From NCBI GenBank assembly GCA_009774535.1, contig VSNY01000127.1, positions 1 to 11,367 of the forward strand: 11,367 nt of DNA, read 5' to 3'. Source of the DNA: Lachnospiraceae bacterium. GTDB taxonomy: Bacteria > Bacillota > Clostridia > Lachnospirales > Lachnospiraceae. The notes beneath the pieces were generated by a model. That model searched no databases. It was not told the DNA's origin and saw only the letters and a program-made list of their open reading frames with translations. A program made the position numbers and the translations under genes. Numbering within the stretch: the stretch's first letter is position 1; each line of letters begins with the position of its first letter. This document shows positions 6,905-11,367 of the stretch, piece by piece.

Positions 6905-8414
6905 ACAAATATTTCTCAAACGTCTGAACCGCCCGGTATCTTGAGCCATTAAAATTGCGCACGCCCATCTCCTTTTTTGCCTGAGAAACCTGACAGACAT
7001 AATCCCCAAACCATCCCGCCTGCAATTGTGTCTGCACATCCGCAGGCGCATGTTCATAATAATCCGCAATCACCGGCGCCGCATCCAAAGAAAGCTCTGA
7101 CAAATACCGCCAGTCCATACGATCCGGATTTTCTGCCGCATGTAACAGATTATAAGAAGCAATTACAGCATCCACATGTGAAAACGCCAGACACAGCCAG
7201 GCCGCGCTGACCACAACAATGCTATAACGAAACAGCGGAAACCGCGGCCGCACAATCATCAGCGCCACCCCGGCCATCAAAAGCGCCAATAGCCCAAGCG
7301 CCGCCAGCACAAACACCCTAAGAAATGTCAGCTGATAGACCGAAATATACAAAACCATCCGATAAGCGCTGGAAGCCATCATAAGAAAAGTACATGCACA
7401 GATCAATAGCAGCATTGCGTCCAGCGCTTTATGCCGCGCAAATAATCTCCGGATCAAAAGCACAAGCACAAAATTTACCAGACATACAAACAGCAGCATA
7501 TAAAATCCCCGCTGCGCATACAGCGCATAAGTCATTCCCTGCGGCAGATCCATATCGCCCGCAAACAAATACCGGATCTGCACGCCGCAGAATACCGTAT
7601 ACATCAGAAGCAAAAGCCCGGTAAACGTGATCGCGATCACCGGATCAAATACCTTCTGCTGTACAGATTGATGCAAGCCGCGCCGGCACGACAGATAACG
7701 CATGCCGCAATACGAAGAAAAGAATCCGAACAGCAGCATAAAACACGCCTGCACCACGTTTACCGGAAAGCGCATCCCCATCAAAAGCCGCTCAACCATC
7801 ACACGAAATACAGCGTCCGCGCACGCCAGACAAAATCCTAAAAATAAAAGCGCCGGAACCGCCAGCAGCATCCCGATCAAAACTGCGCGCAGTGTCTTAT
7901 TTTTCCTTATATTTTTTTCCTTGCAAAATGCATAACCGTCTGTAAATGGCAGAAACATACATCCGACTGCTCCAAATACCGACGCAGACATTTCCGACAG
8001 ACTTTTCACAAAATCCCACTGGCTGTCATCATAAAACCGACGCATCAAAAACAAGATCAAAAGCAGGAAAAAACCGATATGATTCAAAATAATGATATAT
8101 GCATTGTCAGTCAGGCAGGTGGAGACGCCAAGCAGCAGCATAACCGCGATCTCATACCACCCGTTTCCAAAAATCTTCGTTTTCCGCACGGTTTTTGGCT
8201 GAACATCAGACGTTTTCTTTTGGATTGTACATGCATACAGTATCGTAGCCAAGATCCAAACCGGCATCGTAATCCCGCTACTGTTGCGAAACATACACAC
8301 TGTATACACAATGGCATACAGCAGACTCGGCAGCGCATACACCCGAAAGTATCCCGCCTGCGCCGCAGGAGGCTCTTGCATCAGCAGTACATCCGTATAA
8401 GTTTCGTTATCCAT
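6891..8414 (-). CDS. Polytopic membrane protein, DUF4173-like
   Basis: A 507-aa integral membrane protein with about 11-12 predicted hydrophobic segments, spread from residue 20 to about 430 (for example PSLLYAIVYTVCMF, LIGMLLAVPALLFLGFCLAC, MLLFVCLVNFVLVLLI and ALGLLALLMAGVALMIV). A soluble C-terminal tail of about 75 residues contains MDWRYLSELSLDAAPVIADYY. The transmembrane layout and this tail match my memory of the DUF4153/DUF4173 membrane proteins common in gut Bacillota. No enzymatic function is established for that group, and I see no catalytic motif. The start at 8414 follows an AGGAG site by about 9 nt. It is the third gene after DUF2975 and the XRE regulator, 78 nt downstream of the latter, and that gap holds a repeat that might be an operator. 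Confidence 0.75.
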   Translation of the reverse strand: MDNETYTDVLLMQEPPAAQAGYFRVYALPSLLYAIVYTVCMFRNSSGITMPVWILATILYACTIQKKTSDVQPKTVRKTKIFGNGWYEIAVMLLLGVSTCLTDNAYIIILNHIGFFLLLILFLMRRFYDDSQWDFVKSLSEMSASVFGAVGCMFLPFTDGYAFCKEKNIRKNKTLRAVLIGMLLAVPALLFLGFCLACADAVFRVMVERLLMGMRFPVNVVQACFMLLFGFFSSYCGMRYLSCRRGLHQSVQQKVFDPVIAITFTGLLLLMYTVFCGVQIRYLFAGDMDLPQGMTYALYAQRGFYMLLFVCLVNFVLVLLIRRLFARHKALDAMLLLICACTFLMMASSAYRMVLYISVYQLTFLRVFVLAALGLLALLMAGVALMIVRPRFPLFRYSIVVVSAAWLCLAFSHVDAVIASYNLLHAAENPDRMDWRYLSELSLDAAPVIADYYEHAPADVQTQLQAGWFGDYVCQVSQAKKEMGVRNFNGSRYRAVQTFEKYLFAIR

Positions 8415-8450
8415 TTCTCTGTCTCCTCTCTCTTTCCTAAGTGATGGTTC

Positions 8451-8491
8451 CCTGTAACAGTTCCATGGGGTATCTGACCTGTTACTGTTCC
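8451..8491. repeat. Paired CTGTWAC repeats between the XRE gene and the DUF4173-like gene
   Basis: The 14-mer CCTGTAACAGTTCC (8451-8464) recurs as CCTGTTACTGTTCC (8478-8491), 12 of 14 identical and spaced 27 bp start to start. The core CTGTAACAG is itself a near-perfect palindrome, and GTAACAG (8454-8460) can pair with CTGTTAC (8479-8485) as a hairpin with an 18-nt loop. It could be an operator for the XRE protein encoded next door or an RNA structure; neither is shown. Confidence 0.35.
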
Positions 8492-8492
8492 C

Positions 8493-8705
8493 TTACTCAT
8501 CTTCTGCCCGGTATTCCAGAAGGTCCCCCGGCTGGCAGTCCAAAGCCCGGCAGATTTTATTCAGCGTATCCAGCCTGACCGCTTTTGCCTTCCCATTTTT
8601 TAAGATGGATATATTCGCCATTGTAATTCCTACCTGCGCGGACAGTTCCGTTACACTCATCTTGCGCTTTGCCAGCATTACATCAATATTAATGATAATC
8701 GCCAT
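8493..8705 (-). CDS. Small XRE-family transcriptional regulator
   Basis: A 70-aa protein consisting of one Cro/C1-type helix-turn-helix domain and almost nothing else. Visible elements are the first helix (INIDVMLAKRKMSVTELSAQVG), the recognition helix (ITMANISILKNGKAKAVR, about 27-44) and the closing TLNKICRALDCQPGDLLEY. A GGAGG site lies 5 nt before the ATG at 8705. Its stop is 78 nt before the DUF4173-like gene, and its start is 12 nt after the DUF2975 stop. Single-domain regulators of this size coupled to a DUF2975 membrane protein are a recurring pair in Bacillota (as in the yozG/yoaS arrangement of Bacillus). It most likely represses its own operon; the signal is unknown. Confidence 0.92.
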   Translation of the reverse strand: MAIIINIDVMLAKRKMSVTELSAQVGITMANISILKNGKAKAVRLDTLNKICRALDCQPGDLLEYRAEDE

Positions 8706-8717
8706 TCCATCCTCCGT

Positions 8718-9197
8718 TTAAATCGTCAGCTCATTTTCCTGTTTCATTTCATATGCCTTCCATACCAGATGCGACAACGCAGCTGCACAAATCGCCACTG
8801 CAAAACTGGTAAAAATGGCAAAGAATAAAAACAGCAAAATACCTGCCCACAGAGCATGCACAACTGTAAGTCCGGCCAGCGCTAAAAACCATACGACCGC
8901 CAATCCGGCTGCAATCCGGCTGATCCGCTTAAAAGCCCGTGCGTTTTCCATGGAAAAGGAATTATCGCGCCCGATTTCCCGGCATACGGTCCAAAACTGA
9001 TATAAGATCAGATAACAGCCTGCGGCAACCAAAAAATTACATCCCAGCCCCGGCCAATACAGCCATGCAGCGTCCGGATATTCCAGCCGCATCTGTCCGG
9101 CCACGATCGGAACAAGGAAAAAGAACACCACTGCACCTGCCATTCCAATACTATATGTAATCCATGTGAGCCACTTTGCAATTTCTTCCTGTTTCAT
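8718..9197 (-). CDS. DUF2975-family membrane protein
   Basis: A 159-aa protein with four predicted membrane segments at about 12-34, 48-68, 94-116 and 117-143. A cytoplasmic loop (about 70-92) contains RDNSFSMENARAFKRISRIA, the conserved loop signature of DUF2975 proteins. I start it at ATG 9197, five nt after GGAG. The open frame continues 17 codons upstream to 9248, but that extension would include the Shine-Dalgarno and is unlikely to be translated. Function of the family is unknown. It is the first gene of the operon with the XRE regulator 12 nt downstream, so the membrane protein may act as a sensor or antagonist of that regulator, or simply be its target; this is inference from the recurring pairing. 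Confidence 0.88.
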   Translation of the reverse strand: MKQEEIAKWLTWITYSIGMAGAVVFFFLVPIVAGQMRLEYPDAAWLYWPGLGCNFLVAAGCYLILYQFWTVCREIGRDNSFSMENARAFKRISRIAAGLAVVWFLALAGLTVVHALWAGILLFLFFAIFTSFAVAICAAALSHLVWKAYEMKQENELTI

Positions 9198-9230
9198 GCC
9201 GACTCCTTTCGTTTTCATTTTTTCATAAAC

Positions 9231-9259
9231 AGCATAACACAATTTCAACTGAGAAGCAA
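9231..9259 (-). promoter_or_regulatory. Promoter of the DUF2975-XRE-DUF4173 operon
   Basis: On the minus strand, TTGCTT (9254-9259) and TATGCT (9231-9236) are separated by 17 nt. Predicted transcription starts near 9224, about 27 nt before the ATG at 9197. An 8-bp inverted repeat, AATTTCAA (9241-9248) and TTGAAATT (9270-9277), straddles the -35 and may be an operator. Confidence 0.55.
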
Positions 9260-9357
9260 TATATTTTTATTGAAATTCGATAAATTAGATCAAATGCAGC
9301 AACAGTTCCAATCATAGATAGAACCATTGCGTGTCCAATTATTCTATTACAAACTGA

Positions 9358-9387
9358 ATGACAAAGTTCTGGCGTTTCCTTTATAAT
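9358..9387 (+). promoter_or_regulatory. Promoter of the mini-ORF/radical-SAM-like unit
   Basis: ATGACA (9358-9363, five of six consensus bases) and a perfect TATAAT (9382-9387) are 18 nt apart. Predicted transcription starts near 9394, giving a leader of about 50 nt before the ATG at 9445. The rest of the 247-nt divergent gap holds only this promoter and the opposing one as far as I can see. Confidence 0.65.
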
Positions 9388-9397
9388 AAATAAAGGA
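9377..9397. repeat. Perfect 8-bp inverted repeat centred on the -10 box
   Basis: TCCTTTAT (9377-9384) and ATAAAGGA (9390-9397) are exact reverse complements around a 5-nt centre, AATAA. The element covers the whole -10 box and the predicted start of transcription, the classical position for a repressor operator. As RNA it would lie mostly upstream of the start, so a DNA operator is more likely than a hairpin. Confidence 0.5.
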
Positions 9398-9430
9398 CGA
9401 GAATCATCATGATCGAAGTCCGAAAATTTT

Positions 9431-9437
9431 AAGGAGG
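9431..9437 (+). promoter_or_regulatory. Consensus ribosome binding site of the 37-codon ORF
   Basis: AAGGAGG stands 7 nt before the ATG at 9445. It is the full anti-Shine-Dalgarno complement and the strongest site in this window. It decides the start of the short ORF and argues that the ORF is, or was, translated at a high level. Confidence 0.85.
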
Positions 9438-9444
9438 ATATCAA

Positions 9445-9558
9445 ATGAAGATACGAACAGATTTTGTAACAGATGCAGACAGCCGTTTTCTGCCAGACAG
9501 GAAAACAGACCATGTTGATTTTACATACAGACATTGGCGATTGACGGCGGTGTCGTGA
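9445..9558 (+). CDS. 37-aa mini-protein beginning MKIRTDFVT; leader, precursor peptide or broken N-terminus
   Basis: The ORF begins MKIRTDFVTDADSRFLP and ends in TYRHWRLTAVS. It is rich in charged residues (D, R, K), with no cysteine and no glycine. From memory, many small proteins of anaerobic Bacillota start with MKIRTDFVTNSSSSSF; the first nine residues here match that exactly and the serine tract is degraded to DADSR. It has an ideal AAGGAGG site and a good promoter. Its TGA overlaps the ATG of the radical-SAM-like gene as TGATG, so the two are translationally coupled. Either it is a genuine small peptide (possible substrate or leader of the enzyme), or it is the former N-terminus of the next protein cut off by a frameshift. 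The sequence alone does not separate these. Confidence 0.55.
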   Translation: MKIRTDFVTDADSRFLPDRKTDHVDFTYRHWRLTAVS

Positions 9559-10688
9559 TGGGAAAAGACAATGTACGTTATCATTATGGCAAAAAACATC
9601 CATACCTGTCCCTGTATCATGAAAACAGCGGCGTCTATGTAAGAACCGGGCTGCGTGAGGATGGAACCGGAACGGATCAGGACCCGTTTCTGGCTGATTT
9701 CCCGGAAATACTGCATATTGGCATTACCGGACGCTGCATACACCGCAGACAAGAGAGCCGGACATCCGGTTCAGACGGCTGCCGGAATGCTGCGGAACAC
9801 TTGGAACGGTATCAGACACCTATGTCTTTTAAGGATTTCCAAACGATTATCCGTGCGTGTGAAGGTAAGACGTACCAAATTACACTGCAAGGCTTGGAAG
9901 ATCCTGACCAGCATCCGGACTTCGCGGACATGGCAGCATACAGCCGCCGCTATGGCATCGTTCCAAATATTATAACGTCTGGCCTTGGAATAACGGCAGA
10001 ACTTGCAGCAGTCTGTAAAACCTTCTGCGGCACGGCAGCGGTTCATGGAACCTGTCGCGGAACAGCCGTTGTCTGGCACCGGAAAAGCGCTTCACAAAGG
10101 GCGGTCGACCTGCTTCTTCAGGCCGGTGTACGGACAGATCTTCACTATGTGCTGAGCGCCGCTACCATTGGGGAAGCAGTCCGGTTATTAGAGACAAATG
10201 GGTTTCCTGACGGGATTCATACCGTATTTTTTCAGCTGTATAAGCCAACAGAATATGAAAACAATAAGAAAGAAATCCTGACAGCAGACACACCGTTATT
10301 AAAAGAATTTTTCCGGCTGGCTGCCAAAGAAGCGTTTCCGTTTCAGGTTAGATTTGAACCCTGTATGGTTCCAGGGGCGCTTTGCCATACCCGCCACATC
10401 GAACCGGAACGTCTGGATGCTTGCGAAGGCGGAAGATGGTCCGCGTATCTTACACCGGATCTGTATCTGCTGCCATGCCGTTTTGCAGGCGGTGATCTGC
10501 GCTATGCCGTCAGCCTTAAGGATCACACCTTGCAAGAAGCCTGGGAAAGCAGGCCCTTTGACCGCTTCCGCAGTCTATTAAAAAATGCCTGTCCGGACTG
10601 CACCAAGCGGGAAAACTGCATGGGCGGCTGCCCGGTCTGCCCGGAAATTGTTCTGTGTGACCAAAAGCCGGGCCGGAAACGCATATGA
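9558..10688 (+). CDS. Radical-SAM-like protein with SPASM-type C-terminal domain, cluster motif non-canonical
   Basis: A 376-aa protein; a TTG start at 9534 would add 8 residues but has no ribosome binding site, whereas ATG 9558 is coupled to the preceding stop (TGATG). The N-terminal part has PEILHIGITGRC, where radical SAM enzymes place the first cluster cysteine (C60), but the expected CxxxCxxC is absent. Only C75 follows, giving C-x14-C. The core continues with a GG-like strand (LQGLEDPDQHPDF, DPDQH at 115-119), NIITSGLG near 138-144 and GVRTDLHYVL. The C-terminus is SPASM-like: C289 in CEGGRWSAYLTPDL, C307 in LLPC, then C345-x2-C348-x5-C354-x3-C358, C361 and C367. SPASM enzymes commonly modify peptides at one or more auxiliary Fe-S clusters. 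The missing motif may mean a divergent family or a decaying gene. It ends 10 nt from a convergent gene. Confidence 0.7.
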   Translation: MGKDNVRYHYGKKHPYLSLYHENSGVYVRTGLREDGTGTDQDPFLADFPEILHIGITGRCIHRRQESRTSGSDGCRNAAEHLERYQTPMSFKDFQTIIRACEGKTYQITLQGLEDPDQHPDFADMAAYSRRYGIVPNIITSGLGITAELAAVCKTFCGTAAVHGTCRGTAVVWHRKSASQRAVDLLLQAGVRTDLHYVLSAATIGEAVRLLETNGFPDGIHTVFFQLYKPTEYENNKKEILTADTPLLKEFFRLAAKEAFPFQVRFEPCMVPGALCHTRHIEPERLDACEGGRWSAYLTPDLYLLPCRFAGGDLRYAVSLKDHTLQEAWESRPFDRFRSLLKNACPDCTKRENCMGGCPVCPEIVLCDQKPGRKRI

Positions 10689-10698
10689 CCTGCCCGAT

Positions 10699-11262
10699 TT
10701 AAACAAATACTTCCCCGCTTTTTAAAAAGTAAAAGCAGATATCGTCTGCATAAACCGCAAGCTGCGCCCCGATTTCCAGCATCCGACGGTTCAGCCTGTG
10801 GTACATAGGAAACGGCTCCCACGCAATCCCCTGAATATATGCCGCTTCTCTTGCAGTCAGCGCAGAACGCAGACGGATTGCATGGGGATTGCCGCCGTTT
10901 CCGCATCCCTGCATGCCAAACGGGCAGGACATATAAGCATGCGCTTCCCCGTTTTGTCTGACGCGTTCAGAAAGCAGGGTATACAGCGTTTCCAGGGAAT
11001 CGCGCTGCAAAGAAACCGCCTGCAGGGATGCGGGCGGTACGGGCAGCGATTCTAACAGAATACCGCTTTCTTTCAAATGTCTGGTTACTGTATGCTGCAC
11101 CTTTGCAAACGGCGTCGGGTAATCCAGCTGATTTACAATTTGCTCCGTTGTGTATCCGGCGTCCGCAAGGTGCCGGATGGCTCTGCCGCTTGCTGCATCG
11201 TATACAAAGTCAGACAAGGCGTCCTGGAAATACCGGGTTGACGGTTCTTTTTCGTTTTTCAT
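10699..11262 (-). CDS. Hypothetical 187-aa protein, convergent with the radical-SAM-like gene
   Basis: I do not recognise the family. The N-terminal half (about 12-72) is helical and reads like a DNA-binding or adaptor helix set: ASGRAIRHLADAGYTTEQIV then KVQHTVTRHLKESGILL. A linker rich in P, S and L follows. The C-terminal half has a short cysteine motif, SCPFGMQGCGNGG (C113 and C120), then a mixed helical region and a third cysteine, C176. There is no signal peptide or membrane segment. I start at ATG 11262, the only early Met, although no clear Shine-Dalgarno precedes it; the promoter upstream fits. Codon use looks like that of its neighbours. It is tail to tail with the radical-SAM-like gene, 10 nt between stop codons, with no intrinsic terminator between them, so the transcripts probably overlap. 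A functional link is possible but unproven. Confidence 0.75.
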   Translation of the reverse strand: MKNEKEPSTRYFQDALSDFVYDAASGRAIRHLADAGYTTEQIVNQLDYPTPFAKVQHTVTRHLKESGILLESLPVPPASLQAVSLQRDSLETLYTLLSERVRQNGEAHAYMSCPFGMQGCGNGGNPHAIRLRSALTAREAAYIQGIAWEPFPMYHRLNRRMLEIGAQLAVYADDICFYFLKSGEVFV

Positions 11263-11319
11263 AGGCAGGGTTATTTCACTCAGATTCTTTGTTTGTAAGT
11301 ACGTTTTTTGTTCTTTTTT

Positions 11320-11348
11320 ATCCTATCATAATTTCAGTTGTTTTGCAA
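11320..11348 (-). promoter_or_regulatory. Candidate promoter of the 187-aa gene
   Basis: On the minus strand, TTGCAA (11343-11348) and TAGGAT (11320-11325) are 17 nt apart. Transcription would start near 11313, about 50 nt before the ATG at 11262. The -10 matches consensus at four of six positions, so this is moderate evidence only. Confidence 0.45.
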
Positions 11349-11367
11349 TCCGAATAAAATAATATAT

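Noticed and set aside
9198..9248. 17-codon N-terminal extension of the DUF2975 protein
   Set aside because: It would contain the AAAGGAG ribosome binding site and run back towards the -10 of the promoter; Met at 9197 has the correct spacing.
9223..9603. 126-codon minus-strand ORF antisense to the mini-ORF and its promoter
   Set aside because: Its middle (IIKETPELCHSVCNR and following residues) reads somewhat like protein, but there is no ribosome binding site, and it covers two good promoters and the mini-ORF. I do not recognise it; a worn gene remnant remains possible.
10718..10729. CTTTTTAAAAAG palindrome just past the convergent stops, considered as a terminator
   Set aside because: It has no GC stem and lies within the coding end of the 187-aa gene; an AT palindrome this short is expected by chance.

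Overview
The window looks like chromosomal DNA from a low-to-mid GC Bacillota, most likely an anaerobic gut-type Clostridia (Lachnospiraceae or Ruminococcaceae-like). The reasons are strong AGGAGG-type ribosome binding sites, sigma-A promoters, a fused uroporphyrinogen-III methyltransferase/synthase, the pair of a DUF2975 membrane protein with a small XRE regulator, and a peptide start (MKIRTDFVT) that I recall from many proteins of this group. The taxonomic call is inference. I see no tRNA, rRNA, CRISPR array, transposase or phage gene.

Layout. Positions 1-2297 (minus): a membrane-anchored peptidoglycan amidase followed 21 nt later by a HEAT/THUMP-like/SAM methyltransferase that runs off the left edge; a good promoter lies at 2328-2356. 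Positions 2439-2862 (plus): a single-gene cupin unit with its own promoter and repeated TACAACA/TGTTGTA elements. It meets the next operon tail to tail at a bidirectional terminator (2873-2909). Positions 2916-6833 (minus): a compact tetrapyrrole operon, transcribed cobA/hemD fusion, then hemB, then hemL. It has its own promoter inside the end of the upstream gene and a terminator-like hairpin between the first two genes. Positions 6891-9197 (minus): a DUF2975 membrane protein, a small XRE repressor-type regulator and a large polytopic DUF4173-like membrane protein, apparently one operon from a promoter at 9231-9259. Positions 9358-10688 (plus): a strong promoter bearing a perfect inverted repeat on its -10 box, an ideal Shine-Dalgarno, a 37-codon ORF starting MKIRTDFVT, and a TGATG-coupled radical-SAM/SPASM-like protein. 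Positions 10699-11262 (minus): an unrecognised 187-aa protein convergent with it.

How the genes fit together. HemL and HemB make aminolevulinate and porphobilinogen. The CobA/HemD fusion makes uroporphyrinogen III and converts it to precorrin-2, which points to cobalamin or siroheme. HemA and HemC, needed at either end of this set, are absent from the window. The DUF2975/XRE/DUF4173 group looks like a self-regulated membrane module of unknown role.

The most unusual locus is 9358-11262. A radical-SAM-like enzyme with a well-preserved SPASM-type C-terminus lacks the canonical CxxxCxxC cluster motif. It follows a very well translated mini-ORF that is either a peptide or leader of a modification system, or the frameshifted N-terminus of the enzyme itself.
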